This document shows, in pieces, positions 20,201 through 31,264 of a stretch of DNA of 64,000 bases (position 1 is the stretch's first letter; the number at the start of each line of letters is the position of its first letter). The DNA is from Darksidea phi. Its lineage: Eukaryota > Ascomycota > Dothideomycetes > Pleosporales > Lentitheciaceae. The position numbers were made by a program, and so were the translations under genes. Below the pieces are notes generated by a model. The model searched no databases and was not told the DNA's origin. It was given only the letters and a program-made list of their open reading frames with translations. Where the stretch lies: positions 62,001 to 126,000 of the forward strand of contig JASJFT010000056.1 of assembly GCA_030770425.1 (NCBI GenBank). Direction: 5' to 3'.

Positions 20201-23200
20201 ACCGGAGGCCCAAATTACGAGAAAAAGATGCTCAGGTATACGGAACTTCATAGGATAGCTCACGAAGGCACGTACCAGGCTATTGAAAAAGAGATAGAAG
20301 CAGGCAATGGGATGGTAAATGAGAAAGATATCCTCGACTGGACACCACTCCACTACGCGGCTGCGAAACCCTCCCCCAGGGCTTTGCAAAAACTTCTAAC
20401 ATATCGAGCGGATGTCAACGCACGAGATATCCGCGGACGGACACCATTACATTATGCTTGTCGGCATAATAACGCTTGGGTAGTACAGAATCTCCTACGA
20501 GACGGCGCGGAGATTGATATACGAGATACGGATGGCATGGCGCCGTTGCATATTGCAGCAGTCTGTGGCAGCAGCGATGCGATGCAATCTCTGATCGAAG
20601 CGGGGGCGGATATTGATGCTGTAGATAGCTTAGGACACACTCCACTGCTCTGGGCCGCATACAAGGGATGGGAAGCTCTGGTCAAGCTTCTGGGAGATGC
20701 GAAATTAAAGTTGCGCGACCACAATGGCAGGACCGCCTTGCATCTAGCGGCGATGGGAAGTGGACCTGCCGTGGAAAAGGAAGAGGTCGTTAAAGCACTC
20801 GTCGAAAAGAAGGCTGATAAGGAGGCGAAGGATAGGTACGGCACGACGCCACTGCACAATGCCGCTGGGTGGGGCCACGAGGCCATGGTCAGGTATCTCA
20901 TCGAGCAGGGCGCCGACAAGGAGGTAAAGGAGAACTGGGGCTTAACGCCGCTGTGCCTTGCCGCTCTATGGGGCCATAAGGCCATCGTCGAGTACCTCAT
21001 TGAACAGGGCGCTGACAAGGAGACGAAGGACAGGGACGGCTTAACGCCACTGCACTATTCCGCTAGAAGGGGCCACGAGGCCATTGTCAGATATCTCATC
21101 GACAAGGGCGTCAACAAGGAGGTAAAGAACAACTACGGCTTAACGCCGCTGTACCTTGCTGCTGGATGGGAGTGCGAGGCCGTCGTCAAGCACCTCATCG
21201 AGGAGCAGGGCGTCAACAAGGATCCAAAGGACGAGGACGGCAGGACGCCGCTGCATAATGCCGCTGGGTGGGGCCACGAGGCCATGGTCAGGTATCTCAT
21301 CGAGCAGGGCGCCAACAAGGAGGTAAAGGAGAACTACGGCTTAACGCCGCTGTGCCTTGCCGCTCTATGGGGCCATAAGGCCATCGTCGAGTACCTCATT
21401 GAACAGGGCGCTAACAAGGAGGTAGATGGCTGCTATGGCTCGACGTTGCTGCACTTTGCTGCCGCATGGAACCACGAGGCCGTCATCAAGGGCATCACTG
21501 AACAAGGCGCCAATGAGGAGGCGAAGGGAGAAGACGGCTGGAAGCTGTTGAACATTGCCCGCATGATTGGGGCACAACGCCATCGTAAAGCACCTCGAGC
21601 AGGGCGCCAGCAAGGAGGCGAAGGGAGACGACAACTAAACCTTAGTAGTGGATCGGAGCACGACGCCATCCTTAAGTACCTCATTGAGAAGCAGGGCGCT
21701 AATAAGGAGGCGAAGGATGGCATCGGCCGGACGCCGCTGCATGTGGGGGCGCAGTGTGGGAATGAGGCCGTCGTTAGGTACCTCCTTGAGCAGGCAAAGG
21801 CTGACAAGGAGGCGAGGGATAATGACGGCAAGACGCCGCTGCACCTTGCCGCCGAAGCGGGGCGCGAGGCCGTCGTTAGGTACCTCGTCGAGCAGGGCGC
21901 CGATAAGGAGGCAAGAGAGAAGAATGGCGGCTGGACCCCGCTGCACCTTGCCGCCGGATGGGACCACAAGGCTATCGTCAAGTACCTTATCGAGCAGGGT
22001 GCCAATAAGGAGGGGAAGGGTAACGACGGCCGGACGCCGCTGCACTATCCTGCTGAAAGGGGGCACGAGGCCATTGTTAAGTACCTTATCGAGCAGGGTG
22101 TTAATAAGGAGGCGAAGGATAACGACGGCTGGACGCCGCTGCACCTTGCTGCTGGATGGAACCGCAAGGCCATCGTCAAGTACCTCATCGGGGAGGGTGC
22201 TAATAAGGAGGCGATGGATAACGACGGCCAGACGCCGCTGCACTATTCTACTAAAAGGGGGCACGAGGCCATTGTTAAGTACCTTATCGAGCAGGGCGTT
22301 AATAAGGAGGTGAAGGATAACGACGGCTGGACGCCACTGCACCTTGCTGCTAGATGCGACCACAAGGCCATCGTCAAGTACCTCATCGAAGAGGGTGCTA
22401 ATAAGGAGGCAAGAGGAGCCGGCGGCCAGACACCACTGTATAATGCTGCTAGATGGGGCCGCGAAGCTATCGTTAAGTACCTTATCGAGCAGGGTGTTAA
22501 TAAGGAGGCGAAGGATAACGACGGCTGGACGCCGCTGCACTATTCTGCTGAAAGGGGGCACGAGGCCATCGTTAAGTACCTTATCGAGCAGGGTGTTAAT
22601 AAGGAGGCGAAGGATAACGATGGCTGGACGCCGCTGCACTATTCTGTTAAAAGGGGGCACGAGGCCATTGTTAAGTACCTTATCGAGCAGGGCGTTAATA
22701 AGGAGGCGAAGGATAACGACGGCTGGACGCCGCTGCACCTTGCTGCTGGATGGAACCGCAAGGCCATCGTCAAGTACCTCATCGAACGGGGTGCTAATAA
22801 GGAGGCAAGAGGAGCCGGCGGCCAGACACCACTGCATAGTGCTGCTATATGGGGCCACGAAGCTATCGTTAAGTACCTTATTGAGGAGCAGGGCGTTGAT
22901 AAGGAGGAGAAAGACGAGGAGGGTGCGACGCCGCTGCACTGGGCCGCTGATAATGACCGCGAGGCCGTCATTAGGTACCTTATTGAGGAGCAGGAAGCTA
23001 ACAAGGAGGCAAAGGATAACAACGGTGGGACGCCGCTGCACTGGGCCGCCAAAGCGGGCAGCAAGACCGTCGTCAGGTACCTCCTTGAGCAGGCAAAGGC
23101 TGATAAAGAGGCGAGAGACAACGATGGCGAGACGCCGCTGCACCTTGCTGCTGGATGGGACCGCAAGGCCATCGTCAAGTACCTCATCGAACAGGGTGCT

Positions 23201-23644
23201 AATAAGGAGGCAAGAGGAGCCGGCGGCCTGACACCACTGTATAATGCTGCTATATGGGGCCACGAAGCTATCATTAAGTACCTTATTGAGGAGCAGGGCG
23301 CTAATAAGGAGGCGAGAGACAACGGCGGCGAGACACCGCTGCACTGGGCCGCTAAAGCGGGGCATGAGGCCGTCGTTAGGTACCTTGTTGAGCAGGGCGC
23401 CGACGAGGAGGCGAAGGGTAATCACGGCCACACGCCGCTGCACTGGGCCGCCGGCGCGGGCAGCGAGACCGTCGTCAGGTACCTCCTCGAGCAGACAAAG
23501 GCTGATAAGGAGGCGAGAGACAACGACGGCGACACGCCGCTGTACTGGGCCGCTGAAGCGGGCCGCGAGGCCGTCGTTAGGTACCTCATTGAGCAGGGCG
23601 CTGACAAGGAGGGCGGCCGACCCGCACCGGCTACAGTGTTGTAA
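17263..23644 (+). CDS. Giant ankyrin-repeat membrane protein (about 33 repeats)
   Basis: Three exons, 17263-17372, 17429-17922 and 17973-23644, about 2,091 aa; introns of 56 and 50 bp have good GT/AG signals and keep frame. The N-terminal module begins MLPAEPLQLLIGACFAT and contains five hydrophobic helices (about residues 60-78, 266-286, 305-327, 403-421, 427-445). A soluble middle part follows (about 450-960), then ankyrin repeats from about residue 985 to the end, with the consensus DGWTPLHLAAGWGHEAIVK and YLIEQGANKEAKD. I know no named domain for the N terminus, although similar N termini occur in other fungal ankyrin proteins. Residues ~1397-1428 are out of frame relative to the repeat. 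The C terminus (GGRPAPATVL) departs abruptly from the repeat. Role unknown; NLR-like sensing is only a speculation. Confidence 0.85.
20858..21412 (+). repeat. Near-identical internal duplication in the ankyrin array
   Basis: Bases 20858-21013 and 21257-21412 are about 156 bp each, 399 bp apart, and differ by three bases by eye (gac/aac and tgg/tac codons). Further downstream the block caTTGttaagtaccttatcgag...gacgccgctgcac recurs nearly unchanged around 22065, 22260, 22560 and 22660. Confidence 0.8.
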
Positions 23645-24300
23645 GGTGACGAATCTACAAGAGGTAAGCCGGTCGATGGGGAAGCAGAGTTTGATCGCAA
23701 GGCAGGGGAGCTGTGGTGGTGGCCATATATGGCAAGACCCTATACTATCCAGGCGCTGTATACAGCACTCTTCTCTTCAGCTATATCTACAAACCATCGC
23801 CTCCGGCGCAAGGGTCCGTTCGGAGCGGGCCGGCTGCCCTCCCTGCATGTGGTGGCAGACATTTAGGATTAGCTACGGCAGATTATTTTCATAGAATTAT
23901 AGCAATATTTGTTGTGTGCATGGGCTTTCCAGTTGCTGAAAGTTAAAGCACTCCTCATTTGTCTCGGCACACAGGGTGTCTCGCTACGCAGGGATGCACG
24001 TTAGACCATTGATGATTGCAGTTTTACTGATTATTTAGAGGAAGGGCGGCGGAAGCGACCACAATTTTGGCTTCTAGATTGGGCGTTGTATTCTTCCAGC
24101 TTGTGTTTGGTCTACCAGAAATCAGAATAGTCAGAGTCATACAAATCCAAGTTTTCCTCCTCCGTCGTCACATCGTCTTCGTCGGTGTCAGCCCGCCCGC
24201 TAGAATCGAGCTCGTGCCATCGGCCGAGGTTCGCCCTCTGCTTTACCGATAACATGAACTTGCTCTCGTACATTGCTCGTACGGCATTTCTCGTCTTCTA
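23645..24300. other. Intergenic, no gene seen
   Basis: Downstream flank of the ankyrin gene. The plus-strand reading continues in other frames but without ankyrin or other recognisable sequence. Confidence 0.5.
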
Positions 24301-25342
24301 TTTAATGGTTCCGGGATGAGATACGACAAACAGGACGGCATTAAAGATGGTGTACTGATCTCCCCTCTTCGTCGTTAGCTTGTTGTCCTCGGTTCCCTGT
24401 TTCCCGCCCTGCCATTTTGCGTCTACACCTTCCGACGGGGCCTTCTTCTGCTCACCGGCGATGACCTCCAACTTCATTCCGCCATCGTACTTGACAACTG
24501 CAACCTGACTGGCACTACCTTTCACCACTTCAATGATTTGATTCAACAGATAGCCCAGACTACAAAGAACTTTTTGGTTGCTCCTTTCCCAATCGCTCGC
24601 GCACTTTCTGGGCCATATCTCGGACTTGGACATCATTGAAACGGCCATTCTTATGGTAACCGACAGCCAGGTGTGGAGTCTGTGATATCCAAAGCTGAGC
24701 TGCAGTCTCGTTCATGTCCAGGCTCTTACCAGCAGCTCGAGTCTTGATTTCCAGGATGGAAGAACAGTCTACCTCTTTTCCTTCTCTTTAACTGTGGTTG
24801 TGGATGTATGTGTCGATACCGGAGCGGAGTCAGCGAGCCGCAGTGTTTCCAGTAACTGCGGCAGGGAGTCGGTCTTTGCCTACTTCTAGACCACAGCCCG
24901 TCCTAATGCATGATCAATTTACCCATCAGTTGCATGTCTGACCACGCATTACAAGCCACCGAAGTGGAAACTGGTAATTCTGTGATAATCAGAGGTTCCG
25001 GTCGCGCTTTCTGTGCACGCCTTCTTGAAGTTGCGACCGTAACCTCGGAAGCCCTGAATGACTGTAGTGGTCTCATTCTCCATGCACGTAAATAGTGCCC
25101 TCTTGCCGTCAACAATTTCGACCTGTATCTGAAAGGATTCGCTTGAAGTTCCATCGAGGAAGCGGAGGAGTTTTCTGATATTGTTCCGGTCCGTTATCAC
25201 GTCGACACTTCCCATCTCGAAACCAGGATTCTGGGCGAAGAGTGCACCGAACAAGGGCTCGAGAGGCACATCGGGGATTCGCGCCGCATTTTCATCAATG
25301 TACACTCGTCCGGAGTCGGAGTTACACGCAAAATATTGTCAA
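24301..25342 (-). pseudogene. Broken member of an uncharacterised fungal protein family
   Basis: On the minus strand, 25342-24949 reads GRVYIDENAARIPDVPLEPLFGAL, VDVITDRNNIRKLLRF and YHRITSFHFGGL. After a gap come ETAAQLWISQTPHLAVGYH and DVQVRDMAQKV, and then, in another frame (24648-24301), GYLLNQIIEVV, DNKLTTKRGDQ and FNAVLFVVSH. This block order matches a large fungal-only family that I recall being labelled, without evidence, geranylgeranyl pyrophosphate synthetase in databases. An in-frame TGA bounds the 5' side near 25342, and a frameshift near 24610 separates LWISQTP... from the C-terminal part. Function of the family is unknown to me. Confidence 0.6.
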
Positions 25343-25688
25343 TGTTCTACAACACCGCAGGATCCGCTTCCCTGAATTAGGACCGTTAGCTTTCTTGCCC
25401 TTGGCGCGCAGATCTAGGCTTGGACGCAAGTAATATGCATTAGCAAAAGGAATCTGCCAGGATACGGTGAACGCGCATTTACGGATCCTTGTCGACCTAC
25501 CTATTTGTCTAGGCGCGTGCGGCCGGACCGTTGTATCGGGTCGAACGTGATCGAGGGTAAATCAATTGTCCACTGCGCCTCAAGTGCGATTGTGCTTAAA
25601 TCAAAGTTCCGCCGTCTTTCTGCTCTTTCAATACCCGAACAACCGAAGTAGTTACGGAGGAACGGGTAACGAAGATTTCGTAGAAAAA
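25343..25688. other. Upstream region of the MFS gene
   Basis: No coding signal beyond decayed flank of the neighbouring pseudogene; presumably promoter sequence of the MFS gene. Confidence 0.5.
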
Positions 25689-27758
25689 ATGTCGCTAAAT
25701 TCAACGAATACCGGGCCGGCCCAGGCGACCATGAACGACGAAAAAGGACCAACGAACCAATTGACAGAAAACATCCGGCAAGCTCCGAACGTGGTAATGG
25801 TCGAAGAGACAGCCGAAGCTGTTTTCGCAGGCTATGAGGTAGGGCTTTTAAGGTTGGCTTTGATATACCTTGGGTGAGTCACTAGAAAACTCACTTTTGG
25901 TGCGTGTCCTAACTGTTGCCAGGATCGAGCTAGCGCTATTTATGACTTTACTGGAGTCTACCATTGTCAGCACTTCGGTGATTACCATCACCAACGACGT
26001 GGGCGGCTACATTAAAAGTTCCTGGCTCTTCACGTCCTATCTATTGACTTTTGGTGGTAGGTAGTAATCCTTGGTTATCGCCAACACCTACCATGACTAT
26101 AGTTAACTCGTCTAGGTTTTCCCATCATATGGGCCAAAGCTTCGGATATCGCTGGTCGAAAGCCTTGCTTACTCGCATGCATAGTCATCTTTCTCGTATT
26201 TTCTGGTGCATGCGGGGCGGCTCAGACACTTGTTCAGCTGTGAGATCTCCAACAACGTGTGGTCTTTCGTGTTCTAACATTACCTTAGCATTATGTTTCG
26301 ATGGCTTCAGGGCCTTGGTGCCGCCGGAATTTTCTCCCTCGCCTTGGTGTTCTTTGAACTCATACCTCCTTCGAAGTAGGCAGTCTCTATGAGTGTGACG
26401 AATACTGTCGTTTCATTGTCTTACTTGACGGGTCCGCTTGTTGGAGGAGCGCTTACTTCAAATGGAGAGTGGAGATGGATATTTCTGATAAAGTAAGCAT
26501 AAGTTCTGCATTGCTTTAGGTATATGGTCTCATTGGCATTCAGCTGATATCCACTAGCCTCCCGGTGATCGCGTTTGCTGGCGTGATTCTGTTTCTGTTT
26601 TTCCCCAAACGATTATCCAGAGAACCCGCGGCGAATCGCACAGAGGAATCAATCGTTCAGCGACTGAAAAGGTTCGATGTGCTCGGAGGCACAATGCTTC
26701 TCGGCATAACCGTGCCATTGACAACTGCCCTCCAGCAAGCGTCTGGAGGCCTTTCCTTCAGCTCCGCTTTCGTCTGGCCACTACTTCTCGTCACGGGCTT
26801 GTTTTCCGTCGGCTTCCTCACTTGGCAGTGGTATGCTACAACGAAACGAACCATCCCGGAGCCGGTGCTCCCTTGGCGCTTCTTGACCCACCGTGCCTCT
26901 ATAGGCATCATATTGTAAGGACCGCCCTTCTTACCCTCCATATCTCCATTTGATCGAATCTGTAGGCTAATGATAAGCAGAAACACATTCTTCTCGGGCT
27001 GCGTCATGACAGTCTGTACCGTGCAGATACCGCAACGCTTCATAGTCTTGCACGGCATGAGTCCGCTTGCTGCTGGAGTCCGCCTTCTACCTTTTGCTCT
27101 GATGACGCCCGTAGGCTCGGTTTGCTCAGCCATACTCTTGGATAAGAAGTTGGTTACACCCAACGCCCTTCTATTGATGGGCGGCGCTCTCCAGACCATT
27201 GGTGTCGTACTTTTTGCAACGACCGGTAGGGTGACATTGCCACAGCAATATGGATTCCAGATCTTGATTGGCACCGGTATTGGCTTCGTCAGTACAGCGA
27301 CTTTCCTCCTTGTTCCAATCAAAATGGAGAAGCGAGATTTAGGTGCGTTACCGGTTCCTCCTATGCCGTCTGCTTTTCTTGCAGCTAGGACATGCTCTGA
27401 CATCTTCACAGCCGTTGGCACAGGCACTGTGGCCCAATTCAGGATTCTCGGTGGTGTGATCGCTCTCGCCGTTGTCACCTGCATTTCTACGCCGTATATA
27501 CGGGATGCATTGCTGGAGGCCATCCCGCCAGAGCAAACATATGCAATTCTGGAAAAATTAGACATGATACCCTCTCTTCCCGAGTATATGCAGGTTCACG
27601 TGCGGGATAGTTTTCGTCGAGGTTTCGACATACAGATGACAATTCTTATTGGCTTTGCGGCGGCACATATCCCGGCAGGTCTAATCTTGATTAGCAGAGA
27701 ATCTCTTCCCAAGACGCTGAGGGTATGTATGAATAAGGGCGTCGTCGCTAGCAGTTGA
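25689..27758 (+). pseudogene. MFS drug:H+ antiporter-type transporter with one in-frame stop
   Basis: Exons by splice logic: 25689-25873, 25923-26056, 26116-26239, 26289-26492, 26558-26914, 26981-27342, 27412-27758. All junctions keep frame and restore MFS sequence (ITNDVGGYIKSSWLFTSYLLT; IIWAKASDIAGRK; GPLVGGALTSNGEWRWIF; motif-C-like GPLVGG). About 14 helices, DHA2-like. In exon 4 the codon after IPPSK is TAG (26377-26379), yet the same frame continues as AVSMSVTNTVVSLSYLTGP up to the next correctly phased donor. So one nonsense codon interrupts an otherwise intact gene. A mini-intron around the TAG would be only 18 bp, which is too short. The last intron (69 bp) is a multiple of three. Confidence 0.75.
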
Positions 27759-27824
27759 GATGTATGAGGGCTGGGCAGAGGCTCTGGAACAATAGCAGTT
27801 TTGTGTGATACTGTCATCCAACGC

Positions 27825-27873
27825 TCTGCGGATCTTACAAAAGGAGATTCCCACTTTGAAAATCCAAACCAAT
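27825..27873 (+). repeat. Dispersed repeat fragment, copy B of the GTGCGGACC element
   Basis: tgcggatctta...ggagattcccactttgaaaatccaaaccaat matches copies at about 2205-2272 and 50161-50216. It touches the 3' end of the hydrolase relic. Confidence 0.5.
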
Positions 27874-28193
27874 CATTCAAGGCTCAGAATACAGCGCTTT
27901 GCGAGTTTGGCAACGGGCTGCAGAGCTTCTTTCAGCCCAATACCGGGAATCTCGTGAGCACCAGGGTGTACAAAAGTATATGATGTTTCCGGGTTGCACA
28001 ACTTGCTCACACCCTCCGCTTCCTCCTTCCATTGGTCCTTCTGCCCCCACACGACAAGACAAGGAATCGAAATGGCATATCTATCCGTTGCGGTATCAAC
28101 CTTGCGAACTTTTCCGTTTGCGATCCAGGCTTTTGGGTCATACACGGAAAGCGGCGAGAACAGGATGGCGCACTTGAAAGGCGGCGGGTACCA
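27873..28193 (-). pseudogene. C-terminal fragment of an FSH1-type serine hydrolase
   Basis: After an acceptor-like tttgtag the minus strand reads WYPPPFKCAILFSPLSVYD and continues to ISIPCLVVWGQKDQW and FVHPGAHEIPG. This is the C-terminal half of an alpha/beta hydrolase of the FSH1/serine-hydrolase family, with the acid (GQKD) and histidine (GAHEIP) of the triad. The N-terminal half with the nucleophile serine (GFSQG) is not found upstream (28194-28300), so this is a truncated copy, about 106 residues. Such hydrolases occur in many fungal metabolite clusters. Confidence 0.6.
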
Positions 28194-28747
28194 CTACAAA
28201 GGTATAATAGATTAATCCAAGACGAGTATGAAGCAGGTCTGTGCATGCCGATCACGTTCTCAGATAACCCACCTCGCCAAGAGTGAAGATGATCCATTGC
28301 AGACTAGCCAAAAATAAACTTCCCAGGTGGCCTCGTATTCGAATAATAGAGCAAAAGGATTTACCGGTTGTGTGCTAGGTCTCTACATATGTTCATGCAC
28401 TTGTGGGCTGACAGTTCGGGACTACCATCAACTAGCCATAATAGGCACTTCGATGCTGCTAGGCCTGTTACTACTTTTCTAGTTTGATATTGCTCTCCTG
28501 CAAATCTTTGAATTTGTGATGCATGTCTGGTAGAATAAGCTTTGCATGGCCCATATCCTACGGATTCAAATTTCGCTCGTCCTCACATAATCAACACAAT
28601 AAGTACATACAAAATCCCAAGAACTATGACCCTGTAGAGTGTCTCAGTGACATACTCCTGCCGGCTTCTCGTCAAGGAGTGATATCCTTTGTAGGGACCA
28701 TAGAATGTTGAACACCAAAGAAATACTCGTCAACCTCTCCTTTGCCA
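28194..28747. other. Intergenic, no gene seen
   Basis: AT-rich spacer between the hydrolase relic and the 3' end of the P450 gene. No missing hydrolase exon was found in it. Confidence 0.5.
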
Positions 28748-30547
28748 TTACGCTGCCCGTTTTTTGAACTGCAAAATTGGTCCATCATGCACCGTGAGGT
28801 ACGCGTCAATGATTTGGTACTGATTTTCATCCCTCCTTCCCCATCCTAGACTTGGGTGGCCGGCTCCGAGGTCCTCGCCGGGAGCAGCCCGCAAGTCAAG
28901 ACGAAACAAAGTCCTCGCGATGATAAGGGCAAGCTCTGTCATGGCAATGTTCTTTCCAACGCAATTTGTAGGGCCTATCAAGAAGGGGTGATAACACGAC
29001 TTGATTCGATTGACTTCCTCTACGGTAACTCCTGTGGCCTCGGAAGGTATATATCGTTCAGGGCGGAAGCGGGTCGGATCACCGAATACCTGCTCGTTAC
29101 GGCCCATTGCCCAGTTCGAGCATCCGACCACTACACCTTGTGGGAAGTAGTCTCCGTTAATGGTAGTCCCACCGGGGAGGACCTCGCGGGCGAATTCGCT
29201 TGGCCCAGCTGGCGCAATGCGTAAAGTCTCGTCAATGCAGGCGTGTAGATATACACAAGAGGCCAGTTTTGGGCCGCTCACGATCTCCTCAGAGGATTTG
29301 AATGTGCTGCGGATCTCCCTCGTCAACTTGGTGTAAGTCGGTTTGTTGCGCGATATGTAGAACCAGAATCCGGCAAGGACGCCGGACACGCTGTCAGACC
29401 CCGCAACGATGAGCATGATGGCTTCGGCCCGCAGTGCATCCTCGGAGTAGCGCTCGCCAGTTACGGGGTCTTTTGCAGCGCACAGGAAATGGAACATATC
29501 CAGTCTGGACTTCTCCGTGTCTTTGCTCTCTTTTTCCATTTTTAGTCTTTCGGATACGCTGTCATCGACGAACTTATAATACGTCTTGACGTCCTTGGGA
29601 GTGATCAAGTCGAGGAGATAGTCTAGGCCTTTCGGCCGGGCCCAGATGAAGAACTCCATCAAGGGAGATTGGAGAATCTGAAAAAAATTAGTAGCCGCCA
29701 TTCGGCTTAGAAGAGAAGCTTACAGGGTAGAAGAATCGGACATGACGGACGATGTGACGTGGAATATCCCGAATGGGGTTTGGCGTTGGCTCTTTGATCT
29801 CGAATGAGCGGCCAAAACACAGGTCGCCCAATATGTCGAAGACGACCCAGTTGTTCCAAACCGACATATTGCGTGGTTTGGTCCATCCATTCTCGGCAGA
29901 GGTGTCACTGTCAGCAACCAGTAAATCAATCCACCTCTCGGTATGTTGGGTCATGAAAGTAGCCGCATGCTTAACCGATTTCTCTGTGAAAGCTTGATTC
30001 AAGATCTTTCTCTTCCGAGCATGGGACGCTGGATCAGTGGTCAAGGCAGTATTGGCCTCATTCACGTTTTTGGCCCAGGCTTCATATGATTTGGCTCGTT
30101 TCACGTTGGCCTTGGAGCCATAGACGTCTCGATGCGCTTGCGGGGCGAGGAAGAGAATCGTGTTAGGTTGGATACGGACCTTCTCACCTACGAATAACTA
30201 GTTAGAGTCTCTTCGAAAAGGTAAAGTCAGCCAAGATATAGAAGGTACATACCATAGATCTGATGATTCTGCCAAATCCAGATATGGCGGTCACCTTTTA
30301 CAGCATGGTAGAAGGACGGCATCCTCGATATTTTGGCGGCGAACGGACCGGGGTAATTTGCCAAGGGGTGAAAAAATACATCGTAAATGGCACACACAAC
30401 GAGCTGAATTGCAGTATGAGCGGGCCGTCGACGATCGAGATTCAGGATGTGACTTACGTAGCCAAAGACGACCACAAAGAGTAGAGCAGGCCAGTTGCGA
30501 TAGGCTGCGGCGGTTGCGCTAGTAAAAACATGGGTGATCGAAGACAT
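28748..30547 (-). CDS. Cytochrome P450 monooxygenase
   Basis: Four exons on the minus strand: 30547-30458, 30403-30253, 30187-29724, 29677-28748; 544 aa. The introns (54, 65 and 46 bp) join FGY to LVVCAIYDVFFHPL, QIYG to EKVRIQPNTI and RFFYP to ILQSPLMEFF. An N-terminal membrane anchor (WPALLFVVVFGYLVV) precedes the proline-rich hinge (HPLANYPGP). I-helix motif VAGSDSVSG, K-helix ETLR, PERF-type RFRPERY and heme loop FLIGPTNCVGK with Cys are present. The Arg of FxxGxRxCxG is Thr here. ER membrane, CPR-dependent oxidation of a small molecule; substrate unknown. It is divergent from a beta-lactamase-like gene, suggesting a shared promoter. Confidence 0.9.
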
Positions 30548-31264
30548 GTCTAGCTCAGGACTGAGTGTGGAGGAAAAGTGCAGCAAGGCAAAAAATGAGC
30601 AGTGAGCTGGGAATGCTTCAGAGGTTGTCTCCAACGTGAGGCGGGGCTAACTTGACGAGCTGTAGGATTCCGTGGACCAAGGTTGCAGTCGGATGGGGGG
30701 GTGTCACGCAGCTTCTGAGCCAATAACGAATGTGGCCGTTTGTGTGGTTGTTGCACCCTTGTACACGTCCCGATGAGCGGGTTGCTAGCCTATGATTTTC
30801 CCGGGAGAAAAGCCAATAAATCAAGGGAGTGTGCGCCTGCTGCTCAATTTGCCTCCAACGCTTTTCTCTGTGTGCAGAGGGTCTTGTGAGCTTTCAGATA
30901 TGTATCAGCTGTGGAATGTGTGAAGGACCACCGAGGCTGCCCCTCGCACCGGTACACCCGCATCGGGCATGGCACGTCAACTATATTGCTTCTTGGTCGC
31001 CAAGGCGGCACAGCTGTGGAAAGTGGCAGGCAACGGCGTGCACATGCCATCCTGTATATTGCGGCATAGCAGCTTCGCCCGCATCGCCGCAACCGAATAA
31101 CTTGTTGTGCGACATACCGTATTCCGCCCCAAGATTAGCGACGTAAATTACGCTGACTCAAACTGGCCGAGCGACCATTGCCCCAACACTTACCTTGGAT
31201 GAACAATATATTCCAACGGAGCATTCGCTACATCACCTACTTCGTTACACTCTGGAGCGCGGCC
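30548..31264. promoter_or_regulatory. Shared divergent promoter region (P450 / beta-lactamase-like)
   Basis: A 717-bp space between two divergent starts. No exon is convincing in it. No palindromic Zn2Cys6-type motif stood out by eye. Confidence 0.4.

Noticed and set aside
21648..23231. Two long Arg/Ser/Thr-rich open frames on the plus strand inside the ankyrin array
   Set aside because: They are out-of-frame readings of the repeats with low-complexity composition.
21635..23443. A 602-codon open frame on the minus strand opposite the ankyrin repeats
   Set aside because: It is the periodic antisense shadow of the ankyrin array; it repeats with the same 33-codon spacing and has no independent domain.
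26375..26394. A mini-intron (gtaggcag...atgag) that would remove the TAG in the MFS gene
   Set aside because: It would be 18 bp, far below the shortest spliced introns in such fungi, and it would shift the phase of the conserved downstream sequence.
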